Shown one piece after another: positions 1 to 6,915 of a stretch of 11,642 nucleotides of DNA (its first letter is position 1; the number at the start of each line of letters is the position of its first letter). The notes below the pieces were generated by a model. The model was given only the letters and a program-made list of their open reading frames with translations. It was not told where the DNA came from and ran no database searches. Source of the stretch: CAZGXM01 sp964529795 (GTDB lineage: Bacteria; Bacillota; JADQBR01); NCBI GenBank assembly GCA_964529795.1, contig CAZGXM010000069.1, positions 1 to 11,642 of the forward strand, given 5' to 3'. A program made the position numbers and the translations under genes.

Positions 1-1
1 G

Positions 2-253
2 CGGTTTCTCATTCTGCCGGGGGTACGCATTCCCAATCTTGCCTCTAAAATACTGGTCTGTAAATGTGAAAAGATTATCGGCAGACTGGGTGGCGGTATA
101 TGGGCATCCCATTATACTGGCGAAAACGTTTGCAGACCACTCTCGTTTTACTGAGTCACACTACTGGTGTCAGGCACCAAAGGTGTGACTTTTGCTTATT
201 TGAAGGCTATTTACCCTGAGAGAAAAGCACAGACGGAGTGTGCACAACTATAA
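2..253 (+). pseudogene. DUF4338/DruA-like gene remnant, frameshifted 3' part
   Basis: Frame 2 from base 2 reads FLILPGVRIPNLASKIL, which matches the conserved block of the DUF4338 family (annotated in places as Druantia protein DruA, and common next to transposases). The similarity then jumps to frame 3 from about base 72, reading RLSADWVAVYGHPIIL and then TFADHSRFTESHYW, the next conserved block (family pattern DW-x-YGxP-x-LLETFV-x-RF-x-GT-Y-x-AANW), up to a stop at 186-188. A further stretch in frame 2 (191-253, reading LKAIYPERKAQ) may be the degraded C-terminal part. A change of frame between consecutive conserved blocks, with stops in both frames (152-154, 186-188), indicates a dead gene. 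Its 5' part lies left of the window. Family recognition is from memory of the motif; the frameshift is seen directly. Confidence 0.6.
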
Positions 254-321
254 TTATTGGTGAGACAACAAACATGTACAAGATGCACAGAGATTTGCCA
301 AATTTTTATAAGTCCTGCATA

Positions 322-351
322 TTTACTTAATATTCTGAATTGACGTATAAT
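322..351 (+). promoter_or_regulatory. candidate sigma-A promoter
   Basis: A perfect -10 box TATAAT lies at 346-351, with a weak -35 box TTTACT (4 of 6 consensus bases) at 322-327 and an 18-base spacer. Transcription would start near 358, giving an untranslated leader of about 160 bases. The -10 is convincing; the -35 is poor, so an activator may be needed. Confidence 0.4.
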
Positions 352-384
352 TAGAGCAAGCTTCAAGTGTTTCCAAGAGGGGGG

Positions 385-492
385 ATGATTTATTATATAA
401 AGGTTGATGGTATCGTAGATTTACACATTGTGCATGAAGTACATTTTTATCGCCATTACTGTGCATTGTGCACAATAAGCTTGGTGTTGTAA
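385..492 (+). CDS. possible 35-residue leader peptide
   Basis: An ATG at 385 preceded by AAGAGG (375-380) with four bases of spacing opens a 35-codon frame ending TAA at 490-492. The peptide starts MIYYIKVDGIVDL and is rich in His, Tyr, Val and Leu. It has no recognisable domain. Its placement between the candidate promoter and the first enzyme gene would fit a translated leader, but an ORF this short occurs readily by chance, and the palindrome 465-476 lies inside it. It is listed only because its ribosome binding site is better than random. Confidence 0.15.
   Translation: MIYYIKVDGIVDLHIVHEVHFYRHYCALCTISLVL
465..476. promoter_or_regulatory. palindrome ATTGTGCACAAT, candidate operator
   Basis: A perfect 12-base palindrome sits 45 bases before the first operon start codon. 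It overlaps a second inverted repeat, TGTGCA-TTG-TGCACA, at 460-474. The left half ATTGTGCA recurs at 427-434, 38 bases upstream. TGTGCACA is also at 239-246 and TGCACA at 284-289. The cluster downstream of the proposed promoter would suit a repressor or an anti-terminating regulator. I do not match it to a known regulator consensus. Confidence 0.4.
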
Positions 493-520
493 CAATTAAT
501 TTAATGGGAGGAAGCTGTCA

Positions 521-1405
521 ATGTGTGGCGTAGCAGGAGTTTTGTTAAAAAATAAAGATAATGCCGGCGAAAAAATTATTGATATGTTGGAAGCCATTAA
601 ACATCGTGGGCCGGATTCCACCGGTTTGGCAGTCTTTGATATGGACCAAGATACGCTTAAGGTAGTGGTTGGTTGTCCCAATGAAAAAAGACTTTTTCAA
701 GTCATTAATCAATTGACAAAACAAAAAATTAGCTTTGATTCAGCCGAAAAGAGGCCCAACTTTTTTCGCCTGACGGTTTATCCGCAGGAAATAGAGCAGG
801 TACTGGACACAGTCCGATCAGTGCCCGGATGCAGCATCTACAGCTATGGTCGCTACGTGACCATCGTCAAAGACACTTTTTTACCTGCTGCACTCTTACA
901 TGAATACGGCGTGAACGCTTTATCCGGTTCATTTGCTATTGGTCATGTCCGGTTGGCCACGGAAAGCAGGGTAAACCCGTTTTGGTCCCACCCGTTTCAG
1001 AGTTTGGCAATGCCTGATTTGTGTATCGTCCACAATGGGCAGATTACCAACTTCTTTAAAAAGAAAAGACTTTTGGAGAAGCGCGGGTACCAGTTTCAGA
1101 CGGACAACGATTCCGAGGTTATTGCCCAGGAGATTGCATATTGTATGCAGGAAGAAAAGATGTCCTTCGAAGAAGCATTACGTGAGGTTGCCAATGGACT
1201 TGATGGTGCTTTTTCGTTGATTGCGGCGGCACCGGGAAAAATTGGTGTGGCCAAAGACAAACTGGCAACAAAGCCGTTGATGTTTGCAGAAACCGATGAG
1301 GCGGTTGCTCTTGCATCTGAAGAAATTGCCATTGAAAAGATATTGGGGCCGAAGATAGACGCGGAGGAACTTCCGCCAGGGGAGGTATTCGTATGGGGAA
1401 TCTGA
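521..1405 (+). CDS. glxB: class II glutamine amidotransferase subunit, GlxB/MgsA-like
   Basis: This is the N-terminal-nucleophile amidotransferase of a split glutamate-synthase-type enzyme. It would hydrolyse glutamine, or here more probably a gamma-glutamylamide, and pass the released ammonia or amine to the FMN subunit. After Met removal the nucleophile is Cys2 (MCGVAG). The other class II motifs are present: HRGPDS at 28-33, GHVRLAT at 141-147, HNGQITN at 171-177 and the TDNDSEV block at 194-200. An insertion of roughly 65 residues (about 45-130) lies before the GHxRxAT motif, as in stand-alone 'archaeal-type' glutamate-synthase amidotransferases and MgsA/GlxB. At 294 residues it has the usual length for these. 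It starts after GGAGG (510s region, 'gggagg' just upstream) and overlaps the next gene by 13 bases, which suggests coupled translation. The fold and catalysis are clear; whether the true substrate is glutamine or an N-alkylglutamine is inference from the neighbours. Confidence 0.88.
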   Translation: MCGVAGVLLKNKDNAGEKIIDMLEAIKHRGPDSTGLAVFDMDQDTLKVVVGCPNEKRLFQVINQLTKQKISFDSAEKRPNFFRLTVYPQEIEQVLDTVRSVPGCSIYSYGRYVTIVKDTFLPAALLHEYGVNALSGSFAIGHVRLATESRVNPFWSHPFQSLAMPDLCIVHNGQITNFFKKKRLLEKRGYQFQTDNDSEVIAQEIAYCMQEEKMSFEEALREVANGLDGAFSLIAAAPGKIGVAKDKLATKPLMFAETDEAVALASEEIAIEKILGPKIDAEELPPGEVFVWGI

Positions 1406-2148
1406 ACAAAGAGCAGCCCGAACATTGCGCTGTGATTGATGCAAAAAATATGACTTCCAGGGAACTCAACGAACAGCTAATGTTTCTTGCCCAAATGCAC
1501 GAGCGGATTTTGGTGACTAATCCCGGAGCAAAACATAACCTAGCAGTTGGGGTAAAAGCTGCTGTAGAAATTGAGTTTGCCGGTAGTGTTGGTACTTATG
1601 GCGCAGGCCTGATAGAAGATGCCAATATTAGAATCCGTGGCAATGCCGGCTGGTTTGTAGCTGACAACTTGATGAATTCCGTAGTTGTGGTAGATGGGAA
1701 CATCGGTGCTGCCGGAGCAGCAGGGATGCGGGGCGGAACATTACTGGTAAAGAAAAATGCTGCAAGTCGTGTTGGACAGGTGATGAAGGGTGGGACGATC
1801 ATAATCCTTGGAAATGCCGGATACATGACGGGAATGATGATGATGGGGGGGAGAATTATTGTTCTAGGTGATGTTGGTGAACATGTAGCGGAAAGTATCA
1901 TGGGTGGTGCCATCTATGTGGGTGGCAATATTACAGGCTTGGGCAAGGATGCAGCTATTACAGACACAAAAGAATCTGAACATTCAGAAATATGTGACTT
2001 TATATCCGGTTTAGTCCCGGGAGTCAGGTTTCCGCCGTTGAAAAAAATAGTCTCTCAAGGAAAGCAACTCAAGTATCAAGAGCGCTATGATGTGTTGGAG
2101 ATCCAACAGCGAAAGGGAGCAAAGGCATCCAGGATGGGAGGTGAGTAG
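1393..2148 (+). CDS. glxC: GXGXG-domain glutamate synthase subunit, GlxC/MgsB-like
   Basis: The protein is a right-handed beta-helix of the GXGXG type, equal to the C-terminal domain of the large glutamate synthase subunit. It is thought to play a structural role, holding the amidotransferase and FMN modules together. Repeated Gly-rich turns run from about residue 64 to 185, for example GNAGWFVADN (83-92), GAAGAAGMRGG (105-115), GNAGYMTG (140-147) and MGGAIYVGG (170-178). Its 251 residues match stand-alone GlxC/MgsB subunits. ATG 1393 follows GGAGG at 1381-1385 and lies inside the end of the amidotransferase gene. The gene ends one base before the FMN subunit. The order amidotransferase, GXGXG, FMN is that of glxBCD and mgsABC, not the domain order of fused GltB, where GXGXG is last. 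Confidence 0.88.
   Translation: MGNLNKEQPEHCAVIDAKNMTSRELNEQLMFLAQMHERILVTNPGAKHNLAVGVKAAVEIEFAGSVGTYGAGLIEDANIRIRGNAGWFVADNLMNSVVVVDGNIGAAGAAGMRGGTLLVKKNAASRVGQVMKGGTIIILGNAGYMTGMMMMGGRIIVLGDVGEHVAESIMGGAIYVGGNITGLGKDAAITDTKESEHSEICDFISGLVPGVRFPPLKKIVSQGKQLKYQERYDVLEIQQRKGAKASRMGGE
2137..2144 (+). promoter_or_regulatory. ribosome binding site setting the GTG start of the FMN subunit
   Basis: GGAGGTGA is a full anti-16S match five bases before GTG 2150. It favours that start over the in-frame ATG at 2087, which would overlap the GXGXG gene by 62 bases and add 21 residues of non-family sequence. Confidence 0.75.
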
Positions 2149-2149
2149 G

Positions 2150-3529
2150 GTGAGCAGTAGTATTTGGAACAAAAATACCATTAAAGAAATTCGGGATAAA
2201 GCCAAACTTGGCCGGTACCGTATACGGGGGTACGGCACCAATCGCCTTCTCCCCAACTTTGACGATTTAGTTTTTGTTCCGGCACAGCTAACGAGACTGG
2301 CAATTGACAGCTATCGGGAGTCCGTATCAACCAAAACTGTACTCGGTGCCCGGTTTGCCAAGCAACCACTTGAACTGAGTGCGCCCATACTGATTGCGCC
2401 GATGTCCTATGGAGCAGTGTCCAAGGAGGCTAAAGTGGCATTGGCCAAGGCCGCTGCGAGACTAGGAGTGGCAGATAGTACCGGGGAAGGCGGTATGCTC
2501 CCCGCACAGCGTGCAGCTTCGAAATATCTATTTTACCAGTGCACTCCCGGACGTTATGGTTTTTCACTGGGTAACCTGTTGAGTGCAGATGCGGTTGAGA
2601 TTGTCGAAGGGCAAGGTGCCAAGCCCGGCTCCGGCGGTCAGTTGATGGCGGAAAAGGTTACTTCAGAAATTGCCTCGCTGCGCCAGATCCCTATGGGAGT
2701 AGATTTGCGCAGTCCCTCCCGGCATCCGGACATGTTTGGTGGGGATGACTTGCGTCTGAAAATTGAAGAAATCAGGACGGCGACAAGATATAAAGTGCCG
2801 ATAAGTGTGAAAATTGGCGCCGGGAGAGTCAGGGAAGATGTCAAAATTGCGGCCAAATGCGGGGCGGACATTATTGCCATTGACGGGATGCAAGGGGGTA
2901 CCGGTGCAGGACCGGATGTATTAATCGAGCATGCAGGAATTCCTACGCTGGCGGCACTGCCCATGGCAGTGGAAGCATTACAGGAGTTGGGTCTGGAAGA
3001 AAAAATAGATTTGGTAGTCATGGGTGGTATCAGGAACGGGGCGGATGCTGCAAAAGCTTTGGCTTTAGGTGCCAAGGCTGTAGCCGTAGGAACCGGTGCG
3101 TTGATTGCCATTGGATGCATCGCATGCCAGGACTGTGCTACCGACACTTGTGCGTTGGGCATCTGTACTCAGGATGAACAGAAGAGAGCGAAACTGGATG
3201 TGGAAGAGGCAGCAGAAAAGGCATACCGGTGGTTGAAATCTGTTGTGGCGGAAATTGAAATGATTGCTAAGATCTGCGGCAAAACCGATTTGCACAATTT
3301 AGAGCCTGAAGATTTGCGGTCGCTAACTTTGGAGGCTTCTCTAATTACTGGTGTTCCTTTAATAGGAACTAACGATAGTTTTGATTTAAAGGCCATAGTC
3401 AAAGAGTTCAGAGAGCTCAGGTCAGACTTTTATGATTTTGTCAATGAATACCAGGACATCCTGGACTCCCTTAAGGAGTTCAGAAGCAATTTGGAGGGAA
3501 AGAGCCTCAAAATTGGGAGGACTCGATAA
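2150..3529 (+). CDS. glxD: FMN-binding glutamate synthase-family subunit, GlxD/MgsC-like
   Basis: This is the catalytic synthase subunit: a TIM-barrel FMN domain that in glutamate synthase forms and reduces the 2-iminoglutarate intermediate, and in N-methylglutamate synthase yields the N-alkyl product. With the GTG start it has 459 residues. FMN-barrel motifs are PILIAPMSYGA from 79, STGEGG at 110-115, GQGAKPGSGG at 154-163, IDGMQGGTGAG and a VMGGIRNGADAAKALALGA phosphate-binding segment. Cys323, Cys329 and Cys334 form the CX5CX4C pattern of the glutamate synthase 3Fe-4S cluster; Cys326 and Cys339 are extra. No GltD-type NADPH subunit is encoded nearby, so the electron donor is unknown: ferredoxin, or a redox-neutral exchange. 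One base separates it from each neighbour. An ordinary archaeal-type glutamate synthase is the alternative reading. Confidence 0.88.
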   Translation: MSSSIWNKNTIKEIRDKAKLGRYRIRGYGTNRLLPNFDDLVFVPAQLTRLAIDSYRESVSTKTVLGARFAKQPLELSAPILIAPMSYGAVSKEAKVALAKAAARLGVADSTGEGGMLPAQRAASKYLFYQCTPGRYGFSLGNLLSADAVEIVEGQGAKPGSGGQLMAEKVTSEIASLRQIPMGVDLRSPSRHPDMFGGDDLRLKIEEIRTATRYKVPISVKIGAGRVREDVKIAAKCGADIIAIDGMQGGTGAGPDVLIEHAGIPTLAALPMAVEALQELGLEEKIDLVVMGGIRNGADAAKALALGAKAVAVGTGALIAIGCIACQDCATDTCALGICTQDEQKRAKLDVEEAAEKAYRWLKSVVAEIEMIAKICGKTDLHNLEPEDLRSLTLEASLITGVPLIGTNDSFDLKAIVKEFRELRSDFYDFVNEYQDILDSLKEFRSNLEGKSLKIGRTR

Positions 3530-3530
3530 G

Positions 3531-4832
3531 ATGAACTTCAGTGACATCAAGTCTTTGATTGAAAGCGAAAAAATCCATACGGTACAAATTGGCTTTGCTG
3601 ATATTCAGGGTGTTTTACGCGGAAAACGCATTTCTGCACGGCATTTTTTGGACAATGGTGGTAAGGGCTTTGCCCTCTCCAAAGCTGTTTTTGTCTGGGA
3701 CATTCAATGCGAAGTTTTTGAGGGGATGGATTTTGCCAACTTTGACAACGGTTACCCTGATATGATTGCAAAACCGATACTATCAACTTTCCGAAAAGTC
3801 CCTTGGCAGGAAGGATCTGCGTTTGTACTTTGCGATTTGGTGGATAATCATAACGAGCCCATAGAGGTTGCACCGAGGGAAATTTTAAAGCGTGTCATAA
3901 AAATGACCAAGGAAAAAGGGTATCAACTCAAGATAGGGTCTGAACTGGAATTCTACCTTTTGACTGGAACCAAGGAAAAACTTTATAACGGTGTGGAGTG
4001 TTACTCCCTTGCTAAAGGTGCGGATTTGGAGTTTGTTCTACAGGATATCCGCCTGTCTCTTGAAGAGATAGGTATCCTGGTGGAAGCCTGCAACACTGAA
4101 TACGGCCCGGGTCAGGTGGAAGTCAATTTGGACTATGGCGACGCTTTGGACATTGCAGACAAGACCATCATTTTCAAAAATGCCGTTAAGGAGATAGCAC
4201 GTAAACATAGTCTAATGGCTTCTTTTATGGCAAAAATCTGGAATGAAGATTCCGGAAGCGGGTATCACGTTCACCAAAGCTTGTGGGAAAAAAGGGGTTC
4301 TCAAAACTTATTTGAAAAAGATGAAAAACTAATCAACAACTACCTTGGCGGGTTGATGACGTACATGAGAGAACTGATGATTATGGGTTCCCCAACAATC
4401 AACGCATTTAAGAGAGTGGTGCCGTATTCTTTTGCGCCTATAAACGTCACTTGGGGCTATGATAACCGTACAGTCGCTGTTCGTTCTATTCTTGGCGAGG
4501 GTAAGGCCACAAGGCTGGAACAGCGAACAGGCGCAGCAGATTGCAATCCTTACCTGGCAATAGCTGCTTGTATTGCCGCGGGACTTGAAGGAATCGAAAG
4601 AGGAATTGAACCTCCTCCAGTTGTTTTTGGTGATGCGTACGCCCAGGATGCGCCTTTACTGCCGACAACTTTGGTTGAAGCTGCGGATTTGTTTGAACAA
4701 AGTGTCATAAAAGAGAAGTATTTCGGTTCTCTGTTTCCAAGCCTGTTTTTAAAACTGGCCAGGCATGAACTGGCTCTGTATAACACTACTGTCACCGATT
4801 GGGAATGGAAGAGGTATTTGGAATTGGTATAA
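3531..4832 (+). CDS. glutamine synthetase-family ligase, GmaS/GlnT/PuuA-like (gamma-glutamylamide synthetase candidate)
   Basis: The family joins the gamma-carboxylate of glutamate to ammonia or an amine using ATP. The fold is complete at 433 residues: GSELEFYL (136-143) and EYGPGQVEVN (190-199) supply metal ligands, GSGYHVHQSL (242-251) the active-site histidines, and WGYDNRTVAVR (308-318) with RLEQR (328-332) the conserved arginines. In true ammonia-using GlnA the flap reads PGYEAP, with a Glu (327 in Salmonella) that helps bind and deprotonate ammonium. Here it reads PYSFAP with Phe301 at that place, similar to gamma-glutamylmethylamide synthetases and GlnT, which also have a bulky aromatic there. 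That points to an amine substrate. ATG 3531 follows GGGAGG at 3515-3520; the longer frame from 3432 would overlap the FMN gene by about 100 bases. Neighbouring MgsABC-like genes support a GmaS-like role. The substrate is unproven. Confidence 0.82.
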   Translation: MNFSDIKSLIESEKIHTVQIGFADIQGVLRGKRISARHFLDNGGKGFALSKAVFVWDIQCEVFEGMDFANFDNGYPDMIAKPILSTFRKVPWQEGSAFVLCDLVDNHNEPIEVAPREILKRVIKMTKEKGYQLKIGSELEFYLLTGTKEKLYNGVECYSLAKGADLEFVLQDIRLSLEEIGILVEACNTEYGPGQVEVNLDYGDALDIADKTIIFKNAVKEIARKHSLMASFMAKIWNEDSGSGYHVHQSLWEKRGSQNLFEKDEKLINNYLGGLMTYMRELMIMGSPTINAFKRVVPYSFAPINVTWGYDNRTVAVRSILGEGKATRLEQRTGAADCNPYLAIAACIAAGLEGIERGIEPPPVVFGDAYAQDAPLLPTTLVEAADLFEQSVIKEKYFGSLFPSLFLKLARHELALYNTTVTDWEWKRYLELV

Positions 4833-4869
4833 CGTGAAAAATTGAACAATTTGGAAAGGGGGAGGCAAA

Positions 4870-6240
4870 ATGAGTCAACAGGGACCGGAACTCAAACGAA
4901 CCCTGGGTCTCTGGCATGTGTTTTCGATTTCAGTGGGGTTGGTGGTTGCATCTACTACTTTGGCCGGTGACTTTAACGGCTGGGGGACTGCAGGTCCGGG
5001 TTACTTTGTAGCCCTGCTGATTGGTTTTTTTATAAACTTGCTTGTGGTTTTCTCCTTTGCGGAGCTGTCCACCATGTTTCCCAAGGCAGGTCAGATTTAT
5101 GAGTTTACCAAGGATGCTTTTAACCGGGGAAAAGAGGTGCTTGGTACAGGTGTGGGCACCACGTACTGGGCGATGATGTCAGTGGTGTTTGGTGCGGAAA
5201 TTGCCGCCGGCGCATGGGCCCTGCAAGCAGCTACAGGAGTCGGCTCAATCATTGGCTGGATTTTGTTTATTACTACTGTTTGTCTGGTAATCAATTTGTT
5301 AGGGATTGAGTTGGCAGCGTGGCTGGAAGTTGTGTTGGTGATAATGATGGTTGGTATTCGGGTAGTTATTGGTTTAATCGGCTTTTCAGGGATGTCCCTG
5401 CTAGGGAAATATGATTGGAGTGTTTTCAGCAATTTTGTTCCTTTCGGTTGGGAGAGTGTCTGGGCAGTGATTCCAATTGCCTTTTGGGCCTTTGTGGGGC
5501 TGGAGTTTGCAGTGCCTCTGGTTGAGGAAATCATTGACCCGGAAAAAAGCTTACCGTTAGGGATGATTTTGGGAGCTTTTGCCATTCTGGTTATGGCAAT
5601 AATTATGGGGTTTGGCGTCATCGGGGTAAGTAACCCTTCCACCCACACTGAAATGTTTATTGGTGATGCCCCTCAAATTGAAGTGGGCAAGGCTTTACTG
5701 GGTAGAGCCGGCATGTTGCTCATGGGCATAGCATCCTTTACTGCTACCATGGGTTCCGTAAACGTCGCCCTGTCAGCTATCCCGCGTATTTCCTACGCAA
5801 TGGCGCGTGATGGCTTGTGGCCCAAAATATTCGCCTGGGTTCATCCCAAATTCAGGACGCCGTGGCCGGCCATAATTTTGACCTACGTGATTTTTACGAT
5901 TGTTCCTATCGTTTCTAACAACGTTGTTACCTTGATTAACACGGCTGCATTTCTTTGGTTAGCGGTCTACTTCTGGACGCATATGCTCACTTTGAAGTTA
6001 AAGGTGGATCAACCGGAAACGAACCGTCCCTTCAAGATACCGTTTGCAGTCCCTGTAATTGGTGCCCTGTTAATCCTATGGGGTATCTATGCAGCTTTTA
6101 ACGGGGCATGGAATATTGGCCTAGTAGGGTTTTTCATCACTCTCTTCTGTTTTGCTTATGCGCTGATTTGGAATGCATTTGGGATTTCAGAACGGGAAAA
6201 GTACGCTGCCGAAAAACAGGGGATTGCTGAAAACGAATAA
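4870..6240 (+). CDS. APC-superfamily amino acid/amine permease
   Basis: This is an inner-membrane secondary transporter of 456 residues with about twelve hydrophobic segments, roughly at 15-37, 44-66, 100-120, 125-148, 153-178, 204-225, 235-255, 280-305, 328-347, 350-370, 388-408 and 412-433. The first segments carry the helix-1 pattern of the amino acid-polyamine-organocation superfamily (SVGLVVASTTLAGDFNGWG), followed by FAELSTMFPKAG, the conserved end of helix 2. A LVEEIIDPEKSLP loop near 218-230 and ISYAMARDGLWPK near 308-320 are also typical. It starts after GGGGAGG, 37 bases behind the ligase gene. Lying between the amine ligase and the shell genes, it is the likely importer of the pathway substrate. 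Members carry amino acids, polyamines or ethanolamine, so it does not identify the substrate. Confidence 0.85.
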   Translation: MSQQGPELKRTLGLWHVFSISVGLVVASTTLAGDFNGWGTAGPGYFVALLIGFFINLLVVFSFAELSTMFPKAGQIYEFTKDAFNRGKEVLGTGVGTTYWAMMSVVFGAEIAAGAWALQAATGVGSIIGWILFITTVCLVINLLGIELAAWLEVVLVIMMVGIRVVIGLIGFSGMSLLGKYDWSVFSNFVPFGWESVWAVIPIAFWAFVGLEFAVPLVEEIIDPEKSLPLGMILGAFAILVMAIIMGFGVIGVSNPSTHTEMFIGDAPQIEVGKALLGRAGMLLMGIASFTATMGSVNVALSAIPRISYAMARDGLWPKIFAWVHPKFRTPWPAIILTYVIFTIVPIVSNNVVTLINTAAFLWLAVYFWTHMLTLKLKVDQPETNRPFKIPFAVPVIGALLILWGIYAAFNGAWNIGLVGFFITLFCFAYALIWNAFGISEREKYAAEKQGIAENE

Positions 6241-6264
6241 ATCCGGAGTTGTGGGTGATTTCAT

Positions 6265-6867
6265 ATGGCAAGCAAATGGCACGATTTCTTAAACATTTAC
6301 CAAAACAAGCAAAGGAACATCCTGATGGGGATTGAAAAACAGTTTGCCAATATGGGTATTTGTACGAAAATAAGCAGGCCGGAACCCAAACTGACAGTTG
6401 ACGTCGATACTGACTCTCTTGAGGTTTTTTTCGAAACGAAAAGGCGACTGTTTGGGGCCAATATGTCATGTGTTTATCATACAGTCTTAGGACTGTCGGG
6501 AAAGGGGGAAAGTTATGATAGCAACCACACAGTGATTCACTTAAAGCTGATCTGGAAAGGCAGGTGGCATGTCAAGGCCCAAAAAAGTTGCAATGAATTG
6601 GGAGAAAAAATGATCAAATTGTTTGAACAGGATGACGAATTGCAGTGCCAGGTGGCCAATAGCGGGGTCCATTCGGTTGGAATTTTTCTCAACAACAATG
6701 CTGACCAATGGTGGTGGGAAACTTATTTGCGACCGCTTGCGGGAACAATTTCCGTGATGTTTTTCCCGCCAGTGCTCCCGTTTGAGGTGAACCTCAGAGG
6801 GGATGAGATAAGGGCTCATTACAACATCCTGAACAAGGTACACACTATCTTGCGCTCAGCAGTGTGA
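6265..6867 (+). CDS. hypothetical protein, 200 residues, unknown function
   Basis: I do not recognise this gene. It is probably soluble: there is no signal peptide and no clear membrane helix. It has four cysteines (33, 69, 109, 128) without metal-site spacing, a WWW run at 149-151, and a hydrophobic stretch near 159-175 (TISVMFFPPVLPF) that looks like buried strands. The pattern of alternating strands and helices suggests an alpha/beta fold. The ribosome binding site is weak (GGTGAT at 6253-6258, six bases before ATG). It sits 24 bases after the permease and just before the shell genes, in the same direction, so it probably belongs to the operon. It may be an accessory, assembly or regulatory protein of the pathway; nothing in the sequence decides this. 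Confidence 0.75.
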   Translation: MASKWHDFLNIYQNKQRNILMGIEKQFANMGICTKISRPEPKLTVDVDTDSLEVFFETKRRLFGANMSCVYHTVLGLSGKGESYDSNHTVIHLKLIWKGRWHVKAQKSCNELGEKMIKLFEQDDELQCQVANSGVHSVGIFLNNNADQWWWETYLRPLAGTISVMFFPPVLPFEVNLRGDEIRAHYNILNKVHTILRSAV

Positions 6868-6915
6868 GGTTTGGAGGCTTGTTTTCTATCTTGTGAAAAC
6901 CGGAGGAAAACAAAA

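Larger units (their letters stand above)
254..520 (+). promoter_or_regulatory. AT-rich leader and regulatory region upstream of the operon
   Basis: This 267-base stretch separates the dead DUF4338 gene from the first operon gene. It holds a possible sigma-A promoter (322-351), several copies of the hexamer TGTGCA or its complement, a perfect 12-base palindrome (465-476), a possible 35-codon leader ORF (385-492) and the ribosome binding site GGAGG just before the amidotransferase start at 521. I see no tRNA, recognisable riboswitch or rho-independent terminator in it. As the only sizeable gap before the twelve-gene run, it is the natural place for the operon's main control. Confidence 0.55.

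Noticed and set aside
340..345. TTGACG as a -35 box
   Set aside because: It is close to consensus, but no acceptable -10 hexamer lies 15-19 bases downstream. The overlapping TATAAT at 346 needs a different -35.
1845..1851. Run of seven G in the GXGXG gene as a phase-variable tract
   Set aside because: It encodes the conserved Met-Gly-Gly turn of the beta-helix, is short, and the frame is intact; no sign of switching.
2638..3162. Open frame of 174 codons on the minus strand
   Set aside because: It is antisense to the conserved FMN/3Fe-4S coding sequence, rich in Ala, Pro and Ser as such shadows are, and encodes no recognisable domain.
3432..3530. Longer start for the glutamine-synthetase-family ligase
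   Set aside because: The added 33 residues overlap the FMN subunit by about 100 bases and have no family similarity; ATG 3531 has GGGAGG before it and begins at the normal family N-terminus.
521..4832. Plain GS-GOGAT ammonium assimilation as the role of the first four genes
   Set aside because: Not excluded, but less likely: the ligase lacks the ammonia flap Glu, there is no GltD, and the genes share an operon with a permease and a microcompartment.
5097..5648. Open frame of 183 codons on the minus strand
   Set aside because: It is antisense to the permease membrane segments; its Thr/Ile/Pro-rich composition follows from the complementary hydrophobic codons.
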